DNA from: an uncultured Oscillospiraceae bacterium
GTDB taxonomy: Bacteria > Bacillota > Clostridia > Oscillospirales > Oscillospiraceae
NCBI GenBank assembly: GCA_947626315.1
Contig: CANQRQ010000004.1
Span: 1 to 64,000, forward strand
Length of the DNA: 64,000 nt
Direction: 5' to 3'
Shown: piece by piece, positions 1-8,725 of the stretch
Position numbering within the stretch: position 1 is the first letter of the stretch
Layout: each line of letters starts with the position of its first letter
Made by a program: the position numbers and the translations under genes
Notes under the pieces: model-generated
Told to the model about the DNA's origin: nothing
Database searches by the model: none
The model's input: the letters and a program-made list of their open reading frames with translations, nothing else

Positions 1-35
1 ATTCTAACAGCTTAAGCAACGAGATGGACGTATCC

Positions 36-50
36 TTGACTGGCGGTCAA
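36..50. promoter_or_regulatory. Possible operator/-35 region upstream of the two-component system
   Basis: An inverted repeat TTGAC-N5-GTCAA lies about 40 bases before the response regulator. Its left half also resembles a -35 box (TTGACT), but no convincing -10 box sits 16-18 bases downstream. It may be an autoregulatory site. This is a weak call from pattern alone. Confidence 0.25.
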
Positions 51-90
51 GCTTACGACCAAATATATTGTAGTAGGGGAGGGGATGGAG

Positions 91-801
91 ATGGACAAGG
101 CGATCCTGCGGGATAAAAAGCTCCTGCTGGTGGATGACGAGCCGGAGCTGCGGCAGATGCTGTCCGCCTTTCTGCGGGAGGCGGGCTGCCGGCAGCTGCG
201 CACCGCCGCCTTTGTCCGGGAGGCGGCGGACGCGGTCCGGGACTGGGAGCCGGACCTGGCGATCCTGGACGTGATGCTGCCGGACGGAGACGGCTTTTCT
301 CTTCTGGGGCAGCTCCGCGCCCGGTCCGCCCTGCCGGTCATCTTCCTCAGCGCCCGGGACGAGGCGGAGGCCGTGCTGAAGGGCCTGGGCCTGGGGGCGG
401 ACGACTATATCGCCAAGCCCTTTAGCCCGGAGGAGCTGCTGCTGCGCGTCTGCGCGGTGCTCCGCCGCTGCAGCCCGCCGGAGCCGGACCTGCTGCGCCT
501 GGCGGCCTGCCGGGTGGACTTTGACCGGGCCCAGGTCCTCCGGGACGACGGGGCGGTTCTGCCGCTGACCGCCATGGAGCACCGGCTGCTGAAGACGCTG
601 GCCGGGCGGGCGGGGAAGATCGTCACCGTGGACGCCCTGTGCCAGGCCCTCTGGGGAGACAACCCCTTTGGCTGCGGGAACAGCCTGAACGCCCATATCC
701 GACGGGTGCGGGAGAAGATCGAGGCCGAGCCCTCCCGGCCGGCCTCTCTGCTGACGGTAAAGGGCTTGGGCTACAGGCTGCTGGAGAGGAGCGACCCATG
801 A
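91..801 (+). CDS. OmpR/PhoB-family response regulator
   Basis: Cytoplasmic DNA-binding response regulator of 236 aa. The receiver domain (about residues 11-125) has the acidic pair in LLLVDDEP, the phospho-acceptor Asp60 in LAILDVMLPDGDG and the conserved Lys in IAKPFSPEEL. The C-terminal winged helix (about 140-232) ends in the usual LTVKGLGYRL. An ATG at 85 is also in frame, but the ribosome site AGGGGAGGGG ends at 84 and leaves no spacing for it, so ATG 91 is preferred. The stop overlaps the kinase start (ATGA), so the two are translationally coupled and almost certainly form a pair. The stimulus and target genes cannot be read from the sequence. Confidence 0.93.
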   Translation: MDKAILRDKKLLLVDDEPELRQMLSAFLREAGCRQLRTAAFVREAADAVRDWEPDLAILDVMLPDGDGFSLLGQLRARSALPVIFLSARDEAEAVLKGLGLGADDYIAKPFSPEELLLRVCAVLRRCSPPEPDLLRLAACRVDFDRAQVLRDDGAVLPLTAMEHRLLKTLAGRAGKIVTVDALCQALWGDNPFGCGNSLNAHIRRVREKIEAEPSRPASLLTVKGLGYRLLERSDP

Positions 802-2150
802 AAGCCTTTATCAGACAGATTTCAAAGACCCTTTCCGCCCTCGCGCTGCTGCTGGCGCTGCTGCTGGCGCTGAACCTGGCCGCCTTTGGGGGCAGCTTCT
901 ACCGGGTGGTGGCGGAGGATTACGGCGAGGGCTCCCCCACCCGGCTGCTGGAGGAGCTGGCCCCCGGCGTCTCTCCCATCGGGCTGCCCCGGGAGGACGC
1001 CCAGCGTCTGCGGCAATGGGGCATCTGGGCGCTGGTGCTGGACGGGGAGGGCCGGGTGGTCTGGAGCGCGGACGCCCCGGCAGAGCTCCCGGCCCGCTTC
1101 AGCGTGCAGGAGGTGGCCGTCTTTGCCAAGGGCTACCTGGCCGGATACCCGGTCTTTACCCGCAGCACGGACGGCGGCCTGCTGGTCCTGGGCTATCCCC
1201 GGGACAGCTATACCAAGCTCCCCGGAAACTATCTCCCGCTGCGCTTTGTGCGCCGGCTGCCCGCCTTTGCCCTGGGCCTGTTGGCGGCGGACCTGCTGGC
1301 CCTGCTGCTGGCCTGGGGCTTCTCCCGCCGCCGGATCTTGAAGCGCGCGGGGCCCATCATCGCCGCCGTGGAGGCCCTGGGGCGCGGGGAAGCGGTATCC
1401 CTCTCCCCGGAGGGGGAGCTGGCGGACCTGGCGGAGAGCGTGAACCGGACCGCCGGCCTGCTCCGCCGGCAGGACCGGGCCCGGGCGGAGTGGATCAACG
1501 GCATCTCCCATGATATCCGGACGCCCCTGGCGGTGATCATGGGCTACGCGGAGCGCATCGCGGGCGAAAAAAACGCGGATCCCCGGATCCGCAGAGAGGC
1601 CGGCCGCATCGGCTGGCAGAGTATGAGAATCAAAGAGCTGGTGCAGGACCTGAACCTGGCCTCCCAGCTGGAATACGGGACGCGGCCCCCGGCGCTGGCC
1701 CCGCTCAGCCCGGCGGCCCTGCTGCGGGAATACGGGGCGGAGCTGCTCAACGCCGGGCTGCCGGAGGGCTGTTCCCTGGAGATGGAAATCGCCCCGGAGA
1801 CGGAGGGCGCCGTCCTCAACGGGGACGCCCGCCTGCTCTCCAGAGCGGTCAACAATCTGGTGCAGAACAGCCTGCGCCATAACCCGGCTGGCTGCCGCCT
1901 GAGCCTGGGCCTGTGCCGGGAGGCGGAGGGGCTGGGTCTCTACGCGGCGGATGACGGCGTGGGCCTGACGGCCGCCGAGCTAGAGGAGCTCCGCCGCCGG
2001 ACGGAGAGCGGGGAAAGCTCCCCGGAGCTCCGCCACGGCCTGGGCCTGGTGCTGGTGAGCCGGATTGCCCGGGCCCACGGGGGCTCCCTGCGTATCGAGA
2101 GCGAGCCGGGCAAGGGCTGCCGGGTCACGCTTATCCTGCCGACGGCATAA
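798..2150 (+). CDS. Sensor histidine kinase
   Basis: Membrane histidine kinase of 450 aa and cognate partner of the upstream regulator. A first membrane segment (about 12-33) and a second (about 154-174) bracket an extracytoplasmic sensor of about 120 residues. A HAMP-like linker follows, then the dimerisation domain with phospho-acceptor His238 in GISHDIRTPLAVIMGYAERI. The ATPase domain shows the N box (NNLVQNSLRHN), G1 (DDGVGL) and G2 (HGLGLVL). The start is the ATG inside the ATGA overlap with the regulator. The gene is convergent with the next one and their coding ends overlap by 20 bases. The ligand is unknown because the sensor domain was not recognised. Confidence 0.92.
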   Translation: MKAFIRQISKTLSALALLLALLLALNLAAFGGSFYRVVAEDYGEGSPTRLLEELAPGVSPIGLPREDAQRLRQWGIWALVLDGEGRVVWSADAPAELPARFSVQEVAVFAKGYLAGYPVFTRSTDGGLLVLGYPRDSYTKLPGNYLPLRFVRRLPAFALGLLAADLLALLLAWGFSRRRILKRAGPIIAAVEALGRGEAVSLSPEGELADLAESVNRTAGLLRRQDRARAEWINGISHDIRTPLAVIMGYAERIAGEKNADPRIRREAGRIGWQSMRIKELVQDLNLASQLEYGTRPPALAPLSPAALLREYGAELLNAGLPEGCSLEMEIAPETEGAVLNGDARLLSRAVNNLVQNSLRHNPAGCRLSLGLCREAEGLGLYAADDGVGLTAAELEELRRRTESGESSPELRHGLGLVLVSRIARAHGGSLRIESEPGKGCRVTLILPTA

Positions 2151-2988
2151 CGCAGCCGATCCCCAGGGCGCCCCGGCCCACATGGCAGGCGATGCTGAGG
2201 GACAGGGGGGCGCAGTAGGTCTCATAGCCGGGGAAGGCGGCGCGGATCTCCGCCAGCCAGCCCTCCGCCTCCCGGTCGGAGCAGGTGTGCGCCGCCAGGA
2301 CGATCGGCCGCCTGTCCCGGAAACGGCCGGAGAGGTCCCGGGCCAGGGCGTCCAGCATGGCCTGCCGGGCGGCCCGGTGACCCCGGACCTTGGCGTAGGC
2401 GTCCAGCTTGCCCCCCTGGATCTGGAGGACGGGCTTGATGCTCAGCACCGTGCCCAGCGCGGCCGCGGCGGCGGTGATCCGCCCGCCCCGGCGCAGATAG
2501 CGGAGCGTGTCCACGCTGAGATAGATGCTGGCCTCCAGCCGGTCCCGCTCCAGCGCGGCGGCGATCTCCGCCCCGCTCAGGCCCTGCTTGGCCAGAGCCA
2601 GGGCGTCCAGCACCGACTGCCGCTGGGTCACGGAGATGCGCCGGTTGTCCGCCACGTGGACCCGGCCGGCGTAGTCCCGGGCCAAAATCTCCGCCGTCTC
2701 GCAGGAGCTGCTGAGCCCGGCGGACATGGGGATGTACACCAGCTCCTCATGGTCGGCCAGAAGCCGGTCCCAGAGGGCCAGCAGGTCGCCGGGGGTGGGC
2801 TGGGAGGTAGAGATCTCCTCTCCCGCGTCCTGCCGCCGGAAAAAGTCCTCCCGGCTCAGGGACACCCCCTCGTAATACAGCTCCCCGCCCACAAAAAAGG
2901 GCATGGGGAGAATGGCGACGCCCAGCGCCGCCGCCTCCCGGGGGCTGATGCCGCTGTTGCTGTCTGAGGCGATCGCGATTTTCTTCAT
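2131..2988 (-). CDS. DegV family fatty-acid-binding protein
   Basis: DegV/EDD-fold protein of about 285 aa. Family members bind long-chain fatty acids, and some (FakB) present them to the kinase FakA for phosphorylation. The N-terminus KKIAIASDSNSGI is the family signature, with the expected STSQPTPGDL and IPMSAGLSSSCETA motifs and the basic stretch LRYLRRGGRI. The ATG at 2988 gives the usual family start. A GTG at 2997 in the same frame has a better-spaced ribosome site (GGAGAA) and would add three residues. The last 20 bases overlap the end of the convergent kinase gene. No fakA homologue lies nearby. Confidence 0.88.
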   Translation of the reverse strand: MKKIAIASDSNSGISPREAAALGVAILPMPFFVGGELYYEGVSLSREDFFRRQDAGEEISTSQPTPGDLLALWDRLLADHEELVYIPMSAGLSSSCETAEILARDYAGRVHVADNRRISVTQRQSVLDALALAKQGLSGAEIAAALERDRLEASIYLSVDTLRYLRRGGRITAAAAALGTVLSIKPVLQIQGGKLDAYAKVRGHRAARQAMLDALARDLSGRFRDRRPIVLAAHTCSDREAEGWLAEIRAAFPGYETYCAPLSLSIACHVGRGALGIGCVMPSAG

Positions 2989-3075
2989 TTTCACCACTTG
3001 CTCTTCTCCGATACCGGAAAACATACGTGATGCATATTATACTGCTTTAGATCGGAAAAGTACAGAGAAAAATTA

Positions 3076-3293
3076 GCGTGTCGCTTTTTGCGACACGCTT
3101 CAAATGCGACCCACTGCGTTGGGCTCGCATTTGAGGGCTCGCGCTGATCGCAGGGGCTTCGCCCCGTTTGGTCGGCGCGAGGGCTCGCCTTGCTCGCCTT
3201 AGAGTGTTTTTGAGGCGGCAAAGCTGCCTCAAAAACGATTTAAATTCTTTTTCGCCGCTCTGCGGCGAAGGCAGTGAAACTTTGTCTACAGAC
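3076..3293 (+). repeat. Multi-hairpin dispersed repeat, copy 1
   Basis: A 218-bp element made of consecutive stem-loops. In order these are GCGTGTCG..CGACACGC; CAAATGCGA..TCGCATTTG; CTCGCGC..GCGCGAG enclosing GGGGC-ttc-GCCCC; GTTTTTGAGGC..GCCTCAAAAAC; and TCGCCGC-tct-GCGGCGA. It ends in ACTTTGTCTACAGAC. It lies between the 5' side of the DegV gene and the 3' end of the thioesterase gene. Open frames across it are by-products of the palindromes. Related copies lie at 8298, 51241 and 53541 (inverted). Together with the terminator at 3296 it fills the gene-free stretch 2989-3341. Confidence 0.93.
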
Positions 3294-3295
3294 CA

Positions 3296-3327
3296 AACTC
3301 CCCCTGAAATTGGCTTCAGGGGGAGTT
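3296..3327 (-). terminator. Terminator of the aminotransferase/thioesterase operon
   Basis: Perfect 13-bp inverted repeat AACTCCCCCTGAA / TTCAGGGGGAGTT with a short loop, directly after the thioesterase stop on the minus strand. The T tract is short. It abuts the end of the hairpin repeat copy 1. Confidence 0.7.
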
Positions 3328-3341
3328 CTATCCGTTGTTTA

Positions 3342-3734
3342 TCAGCCCTTTTTGGCCAGGGCTTTGGCCAGGAAGCGCTCATTGAAGACGATGCAGCGCT
3401 TGTGCGTCCCCTGGCCGATCAGCTCCTCCCCGGCCCAGGCGGACACCCGGAAGCACAGGGTCCTGCCCTCCACCGCCGTCAGCTCGCTCTCGGCCCGGAC
3501 CGCCATCCCCAGGGGCGTGGCTGCCAGGTGGGCGATGTCCAGCTCGATGCCCACGGTGCCCTGCCCCTCTTCCAGGAAGGGCTGCACCGATTCCAGCGCC
3601 GCCTTCTCCATGAGGGCGATCATGCTGGGGGTGGAGAAGACCTCCAGCGCCCCGCTGCCCACAGCGGCGGCGGTGTTTTCCTGGACGACCACTGTCCGGG
3701 CAGAGCCCTTCAGGCCGGGAACCAGGCCGTTCAC
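3342..3734 (-). CDS. Hotdog-fold thioesterase (FlK-like)
   Basis: Small acyl-CoA thioesterase-like protein of 130 aa, resembling the fluoroacetyl-CoA thioesterase FlK family. Visible family features are the segments TVVVQENTAAAVGSGALEVFSTPSMIALME and GTVGIELDIAHLAATPLGMAV, the latter holding a His, and the C-terminal RCIVFNERFLAK. The start is GTG at 3734, which overlaps the aminotransferase stop as GTGA, so the two genes are coupled. The physiological substrate is unknown. In other gut Clostridia such proteins are thought to clear toxic or dead-end acyl-CoAs. Confidence 0.85.
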   Translation of the reverse strand: MNGLVPGLKGSARTVVVQENTAAAVGSGALEVFSTPSMIALMEKAALESVQPFLEEGQGTVGIELDIAHLAATPLGMAVRAESELTAVEGRTLCFRVSAWAGEELIGQGTHKRCIVFNERFLAKALAKKG

Positions 3735-4912
3735 AGGGCTTCCTTAATGACCTCGGCCAGGCGCTTGATGCCCTCCACGATGCGCTCGTCCGGCATGCAG
3801 GAGTAGTTCAGGCGCATGCAGCACTTGGTCTCGCCGGAGGGATAGAAGCCGTCGCCGGGGACGAAGGCCACGCCCTTCTCCAGAGCCTTGGCGGCCAGGT
3901 CCCGGGTGTTCACCTGCGGCGGCAGCTCCACCCAGGTGAACAGGCCGCCGTCCGGGTCGGTGAACTTGGCCTCGGGCGGGAAGTTCTCCTTCATGGTCTG
4001 GATCATCAGCTGGCAGCGGTGCTTGTACACCTCGCGGATCTTCTCCACGTGCTTGTCAATGTCGAACATCTCCAGGTATTTGGAGATGACCATGGCGGTG
4101 ATGGTGGAGGTCTGGAGCACGGCGCCCTGAGCGATCAGGTTCAGCTTGCCCACGATCTCGTCGCTGGCGCAGGTCCAGCCTACCCGGAAGCCGGGGGCCA
4201 GGATCTTGGAGAAGGTGCCCATGTAGATGATCAGGCCCTCCGTGTCCAGGCTCTTCAGGGCGGGCTGATACTCGCCCTTGAAGCGCAGGTCGCCGTAGGG
4301 GTTGTCCTCGATGGCGGGGATGCCGTGCTTCTTGATGATCTCCATGAACTGCTTGCGCCGCTCCAGGGGCCAGGTGCGGCCGCTGGGGTTCTGGAAATCG
4401 GGGATCACGTAGATCAGCTTCACGTTCTCGGTGGTGGACAGGATCTTGTCCAGCTCCTCCATGATCATGCCGTTGTCGTCCGTGGGCACTTCCACGAAGT
4501 TGGGCTGGTAGGCGTTGAGGGCGTTGATGGCGCCCAGGTAGGAGGGGCTCTCCAGCACCACCACGTCGCCGGGGTTCAGAAACAGCTTCCCGCAGAAGTC
4601 CAGGCCCTGCTGGCTGCCGGCGGTGAGAATGACGTTGTCCGGGCTGGTGTGGATGGCGTTCTTGTCGGCCATGCGCTGGACGATCTGCGCCCGCAGGGGA
4701 GCCCAGCCCTCGGTCTGGCCGTACTGAAGGGCGACCTGGCCCTGCTCGTCCAGCACCGCGTCCATAGCGGCCTTGATGTCCGCCACCGGGAAGAGCTCAG
4801 GGGCCGGCAGGCCGCCGGCAAAAGAGATGATGTGGGGCTGGGCGGTGAGCTTCAGCAGCTCGCGAATGTCGGAGGCCTTGATCCGGCCCATCCGATCGGC
4901 AAATTGCACCAT
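3731..4912 (-). CDS. PLP-dependent aminotransferase, class I/II
   Basis: Fold-type I aminotransferase of 393 aa, close in pattern to the 2-aminoadipate/LysN and MocR-type transaminases. Features seen are IISFAGGLPAPELFP near the N-terminus, the cofactor-contact motif TAGSQQGLDF, PDFQNPSGRTW, the Asp/Tyr site AIEDNPYGDLRF, and the Schiff-base Lys in GTFSKILAPGFRVGW. The ATG at 4912 follows a good AAGGAAGG ribosome site. A much longer upstream reading in this frame runs antisense through the YyaL gene and is not real. It forms an operon with the downstream thioesterase. The exact amino-acid substrate cannot be assigned. Confidence 0.93.
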   Translation of the reverse strand: MVQFADRMGRIKASDIRELLKLTAQPHIISFAGGLPAPELFPVADIKAAMDAVLDEQGQVALQYGQTEGWAPLRAQIVQRMADKNAIHTSPDNVILTAGSQQGLDFCGKLFLNPGDVVVLESPSYLGAINALNAYQPNFVEVPTDDNGMIMEELDKILSTTENVKLIYVIPDFQNPSGRTWPLERRKQFMEIIKKHGIPAIEDNPYGDLRFKGEYQPALKSLDTEGLIIYMGTFSKILAPGFRVGWTCASDEIVGKLNLIAQGAVLQTSTITAMVISKYLEMFDIDKHVEKIREVYKHRCQLMIQTMKENFPPEAKFTDPDGGLFTWVELPPQVNTRDLAAKALEKGVAFVPGDGFYPSGETKCCMRLNYSCMPDERIVEGIKRLAEVIKEAL

Positions 4913-4978
4913 ATTTTTCCTTCCTTTCTGTTCCTTCCTGTACTTGTTCCGTTCCATAAAGTGGGTTCTTCTATGTAT

Positions 4979-5007
4979 TTTATACCATAAATTTCCCTGT
5001 ATGTAAA
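4979..5007 (-). promoter_or_regulatory. Candidate sigma-A promoter for the aminotransferase operon
   Basis: On the minus strand TTTACA (5007-5002), a 17-base spacer and TATAAA (4984-4979) precede the start at 4912 by about 65 bases. Confidence 0.55.
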
Positions 5008-5061
5008 CCATAAATTGTTCAAAAAGACAAACAAGTTGCCCATCAATCCAAATTCCCCGGC

Positions 5062-5091
5062 TTGCGCCGGGCCCGGCAGCCGGTGTATAAT
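5062..5091 (+). promoter_or_regulatory. Candidate sigma-A promoter for the YyaL gene
   Basis: TTGCGC (5062-5067), an 18-base spacer and a perfect TATAAT (5086-5091) lie about 70 bases before the start at 5162. It is divergent from the aminotransferase promoter. Confidence 0.6.
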
Positions 5092-5161
5092 AAAGCCGCG
5101 TCTTATCCAAGCTATTACGGACAGCGCGGCTGTCGGAAGAATACAGAGCGGAGGGTCCGTC

Positions 5162-7150
5162 ATGAGCAACAGCCTGATCAACGAAAAATCCCCCTATCTG
5201 CTCCAGCACGCGGAGAACCCGGTGGACTGGATGCCCTGGGGCGAAGCCGCCTTTGCGCGGGCAGAGCGGGAGGACAAGCCGGTTTTCCTCAGCATCGGCT
5301 ACTCCACCTGCCACTGGTGCCATGTGATGGCCCATGAGTCCTTTGAGGACCCCCAGGTGGCGGAGCTGCTGAACCGGGACTTTGTCTCCGTCAAGGTGGA
5401 CCGGGAGGAGCGCCCGGATGTGGACGCGGTCTACATGGAGGTCTGCACCGCCCTGAACGGCAGCGGCGGCTGGCCTCTCACCGTGCTGATGACGCCCCAA
5501 AAGCAGCCCTTCTTTGCCGCCACCTATCTGCCGAAGGACAACCGGGGCGGCCGCCTGGGTCTGCTGGGCCTGCTGACGATGATCGCCGCCAAATGGCGGC
5601 GGGACCGGGAGGAACTGCTGGCCGCGGGGGAGGAGATCTGCGCCTGGGTCTCCCGCCGCCGCCCCCTGGGCGAGGCGGAGCCGGACCAGGCCTTTCTCCA
5701 AAAGGCGGTGGAGCAGTTCAAGGCCTCCTTTGACGAGGAGTACGGCGGTTTCGGCGCCGCGCCCAAATTTCCCTCCGCCCACAACCTGCTCTTCCTTCTG
5801 CGCTACGCCGCCCTCTCCGGGGACAAAGCCGCCCGCCGCATGGCGGAGCGGACGCTGCAGCAGATGTTCCGGGGCGGGATCTATGACCACTTCGGCGGCG
5901 GCTTCTCCCGCTATTCCACGGACCGGGAGTGGCTGCTCCCCCATTTTGAAAAGACCCTCTATGACAACGCGCTGCTGGCCCTGGCCTATACGGAGGCCTG
6001 GCAGGAGGGACATCTGGCCCTGTATCGGCAGACGGCGGAGGCCGTGCTGGACTACTGCATGCGGGAGCTCCAGTCCCCGGAAGGGGGCTTCTACAGCGGC
6101 CAGGACGCGGACAGCGGCGGGGAAGAGGGGGGCTACTACGGATTCCGCCCCCAGGAGATCCGGCAGCTGCTGGGCGAAGACCCGGGACGGCATTTTGCCG
6201 AGTGCTATGACATCACCGAGGAGGGCAACATGGGCCGGAGCGGCAAGAGCGTGCCGAACCTGCTGCTGAACCAGCGCTGGAACCTGCTGCCCGAGGGTTA
6301 TGAGGACTTCCGGGAGCGGCTCCGGCTCTACCGGGAGCAGCGCGCCGCCCTGCCCACGGACACGAAGATCCTCACCGCCTGGAACGGGCTGCTGCTCATG
6401 GCCCTGGCCAGGGCCGCCTGGGTCTTTGACGACCCCCGCTACCTGGCCCAGGCCCGGCGGCTGGCCGGCTTCCTGCGCGCCTATGCCTTTGCCGGGGAGG
6501 AGCCGGGCAGCCTGCAGGCCTGTGTCTACGGGACGGAGAGCCGCTTCGGCGCCCGGCTGGAGGATTTTGCCTTTTATGCCCTGGGCCTGCTGGAGCTGTA
6601 TCAGGCGGATTTTCACACAGAGGACCTGGTCCTGGCGGCGGCCCTGGCCGAAGAGATCCCCCTCCGGTTTTCCGCCGCGGGAGGCGGGTACTATATGACC
6701 GCACGGGGCGCGGAGGAGCTGCTCAAGCGGCCCATGGAGAAGTATGACGGGGCCATGCCCTCCTCCAACAGCGCCTGCGCCGTGCTCTTTGATCGGCTCT
6801 CCCGGCTGACCGGGGCGAAAAAGTGGCGCGAGGCGGCGGAGGAGCAGCTGCGCTTCATCTGCCGCAGCGGGGAGAGCTATCCGGCGGGGCACGCCTTCGG
6901 CCTGATCGCCCTGCTCAGCGCGGTCTACCCCACCCGGGAGCTGGTCTGCGTGGCGGAGAAGCCGCCGGCGGCGCTGAAGAGCGTTCTGGCCCGCTACGCG
7001 CCGGAGCTCAGCGTCCTGCTCAAGCGGCCCGGGGACGAAGCGCTGGAGGCGCTGGCCCCCTTTACCCGGGAGATGCGGATGCAGGGAGGCAAGCCCACCT
7101 TCTATCTCTGCTCCGGCGGAAGCTGCGGCCTGCCGTTCACAGTGGAATAA
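5162..7150 (+). CDS. Thioredoxin-domain protein, YyaL/DUF255 family
   Basis: Protein of 662 aa related to YyaL and mammalian SPATA20. The N-terminal thioredoxin-like domain (about 1-170) carries the redox-type motif Cys50-His-Trp-Cys53 in [16 protein letters not shown], followed by the conserved DREERPDVD and GGWPLTV segments. The remainder is an (alpha/alpha)6-barrel-like region with conserved [11 protein letters not shown] and [20 protein letters not shown], as in glycosidase/epimerase folds. The ATG at 5162 has GGAGGG upstream. The reaction is not established for the family. It is a monocistronic gene closed by a bidirectional terminator. Confidence 0.9.
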   Translation: MSNSLINEKSPYLLQHAENPVDWMPWGEAAFARAEREDKPVFLSIGYSTCHWCHVMAHESFEDPQVAELLNRDFVSVKVDREERPDVDAVYMEVCTALNGSGGWPLTVLMTPQKQPFFAATYLPKDNRGGRLGLLGLLTMIAAKWRRDREELLAAGEEICAWVSRRRPLGEAEPDQAFLQKAVEQFKASFDEEYGGFGAAPKFPSAHNLLFLLRYAALSGDKAARRMAERTLQQMFRGGIYDHFGGGFSRYSTDREWLLPHFEKTLYDNALLALAYTEAWQEGHLALYRQTAEAVLDYCMRELQSPEGGFYSGQDADSGGEEGGYYGFRPQEIRQLLGEDPGRHFAECYDITEEGNMGRSGKSVPNLLLNQRWNLLPEGYEDFRERLRLYREQRAALPTDTKILTAWNGLLLMALARAAWVFDDPRYLAQARRLAGFLRAYAFAGEEPGSLQACVYGTESRFGARLEDFAFYALGLLELYQADFHTEDLVLAAALAEEIPLRFSAAGGGYYMTARGAEELLKRPMEKYDGAMPSSNSACAVLFDRLSRLTGAKKWREAAEEQLRFICRSGESYPAGHAFGLIALLSAVYPTRELVCVAEKPPAALKSVLARYAPELSVLLKRPGDEALEALAPFTREMRMQGGKPTFYLCSGGSCGLPFTVE

Positions 7151-7153
7151 AGC

Positions 7154-7195
7154 AAAACCTCCGGCTCAACTTAAAAAATGAGCCGGAGGCTTTCT
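7154..7195. terminator. Bidirectional terminator
   Basis: CCTCCGGCTCA / TGAGCCGGAGG (11 bp) is flanked by A-rich and T-rich tracts. It sits between the convergent YyaL and YtvI-like genes and can serve both. Confidence 0.85.
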
Positions 7196-8264
7196 ATACG
7201 CTCTTCCAGAGCTTGATAACGCCCTTGTCGTTCAATTGCTGGAGCGTCACGAAGAGGAGGGGGAACAGCAGCATCCCCCAGACCCCCCAGACCCGCCAGC
7301 CCACATAGATGGCGATCAGGGAGGCCAGCGGGTCCAGCCCGATCTGGTCCCCCAGCAGCTTGGCCTGGGCGCAGCTGCGCACCAGGTTTACCACCGCCCA
7401 GCAGATCAGCAGGCCGATGGCCCGGCTGTATTCCCCCAGCAGCAGGCAGTACAGGGCCCAGGGGATCAGCACCGTGCCGGTGCCGAAGACCGGCAGGGCG
7501 TCGATGAGGGCGGTCAGGGCGGCGAGGCCCGCCGCCCCCCGCACCTTCAGCAGCCAGAAGCCCAGCAGCAGCTGGAAAAAGGTCATGGCCATGAGGATCA
7601 GCTGGGCCCGGAAGAAGCCGCCGAAGCTGCCCTTCAGGTCTTGCCCCAGGCCCTCCAGCCGCCGCCGGAACTCCTGGGGAAGCTGCGCCGCCAGAAAGGC
7701 GGTGACCTTGGGAAAGGCCGCGGAGATGAAATAGGTGCCGATCCCGGCGGTGACGGAGAAGAGCAGCACGTCCGGGCTGGCCTGGGCCGCCCGGCCCACC
7801 GCGTCCAGGGTCCACTGGGAAAAGCGGGAGGGGAGCGCCCGCAGCGCGGCGGACATAGAGTCCAGCGCGGTCTCCAGATAGCCGGAGACCCCCTCCGGCG
7901 CGTTGGCCACCAGCTCCGCCGTCCGGCGCTCCAGGGCCTCCAGCCGCTCCCCGGCGGCGGCCATCAGCGCCGGGGCCTGCCGGGCAAAGTCCGTCACCGC
8001 CCCGATGCCCTTGGCCGCCAGGGCCGTGAGCCCCCACAGGGCCAGCGCCAGGATCGCCAGGGTCAGAAGTCCCGCGGCGGTGCCCCTCCGCCAGCCCCGG
8101 CGGGCCAGGCTCCGCACCGCCGGCTCCATCGCCGCCGCCAGGGCCAGCGCCACCAGAAAGGGGGCCGCCCAGGGCAGAAAGAAGCGCACCGTAAGCCAGA
8201 TGGCCCCTACCGCCGCCCCGGCGTACAGCAGCAGGGAAAAACAGCGCATGGCCCTCTGCTGCAC
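7194..8264 (-). CDS. AI-2E transporter-family membrane protein (YtvI-like)
   Basis: Polytopic membrane protein of 356 aa in the AI-2E/PerM exporter superfamily. It most resembles the sporulation integral membrane protein YtvI. There are two N-terminal helices, a hydrophilic amphipathic region (about 90-160), then five or six more helices with the family motifs LIDALPVFGTGTVLIPWALY and LGDQIGLDPLASL. The frame stays open into the upstream repeat element, but the GTG at 8264 follows a strong GGAGGTG site at ideal spacing and is taken as the start. The transported substrate is unknown. Confidence 0.85.
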   Translation of the reverse strand: MQQRAMRCFSLLLYAGAAVGAIWLTVRFFLPWAAPFLVALALAAAMEPAVRSLARRGWRRGTAAGLLTLAILALALWGLTALAAKGIGAVTDFARQAPALMAAAGERLEALERRTAELVANAPEGVSGYLETALDSMSAALRALPSRFSQWTLDAVGRAAQASPDVLLFSVTAGIGTYFISAAFPKVTAFLAAQLPQEFRRRLEGLGQDLKGSFGGFFRAQLILMAMTFFQLLLGFWLLKVRGAAGLAALTALIDALPVFGTGTVLIPWALYCLLLGEYSRAIGLLICWAVVNLVRSCAQAKLLGDQIGLDPLASLIAIYVGWRVWGVWGMLLFPLLFVTLQQLNDKGVIKLWKSV

Positions 8265-8297
8265 AGCGTTCACCTCCCGCAAAAAGGTCCATACTGA

Positions 8298-8534
8298 GCG
8301 TGTCGACAAAGTCGACACGCTTCAAATGCGACCCACTCGTGCCCTGCGGGTACTTCGTTGGGCTCGCATTTGAGGTACTCGCGCTTATCGCAGGGGCTTT
8401 GCCCCGTTTGGTCGGCGCGAGGGCTCGCTTTGCTCGCCTTAGAGTGTTTTTGAGGCGGCAAAGCTGCCTCAAAAACAATTTGAATTCTTTTTCGCCGCTC
8501 CGCGGCGAAGGCAATGAAGCTTTATCAGCAGTCT
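8298..8534 (+). repeat. Multi-hairpin dispersed repeat, copy 2
   Basis: A 237-bp copy of the same element. It begins with the perfect palindrome GCGTGTCGAC-aaa-GTCGACACGC and ends GCTTTATCAGCAGTCT. The loop of the second hairpin carries an extra 20 bases (GTGCCCTGCGGGTAC region) absent from copy 1, itself a small hairpin. This copy lies between two divergent genes, so it is upstream of both. An apparent 63-residue frame on the minus strand is a palindrome artefact. Confidence 0.93.
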
Positions 8535-8597
8535 TCCATACTCTTTTCTTGCCAGATTTCCCCGCCTTTATACGGCACCCAGCCCGCCGGCGGCGTA

Positions 8598-8725
8598 TAT
8601 AATAGGGTAGCCGCCCAAAGCGGCCGGTACGCCCCCGGCAAAGGGGGCCGTATGACATCAGAACAGCCGGACGGCGCCGGCGGGCCGGTTTTGGTCCCGC
8701 CGGGCTCCGGCGTTGGAGGAAACGC
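8598..8725 (+). promoter_or_regulatory. Promoter and GC-rich leader of the aspartate kinase gene
   Basis: TATAAT at 8598-8603 is a good -10 box, though no clear -35 box precedes it. The roughly 120-base leader that follows can form several GC-rich hairpins (TACGCCCCC..GGGGGCCGTA, then CGGCGGGCCGG..CCCGCCG). It does not match a lysine riboswitch or T-box that I recognise. Whether it regulates the gene is open. Confidence 0.4.

Noticed and set aside
2991-3221. Minus-strand frame starting MPPQKHSKASKASPR within repeat copy 1, and the twin frame at 8270-8461
   Set aside because: Both arise from the same palindromic repeat, differ by indels at loop modules and lack ribosome sites. They are by-products of the element, not genes.
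3076-3293. Hairpin repeats as a CRISPR array
   Set aside because: The units are dispersed singly, are far longer than CRISPR repeats and have no regular spacers or cas genes.
3731-6892. A continuous 1053-codon minus-strand frame
   Set aside because: Only the part from 4912 down is the aminotransferase. The rest runs antisense through the YyaL gene, has no family resemblance and reflects GC-rich codon bias.
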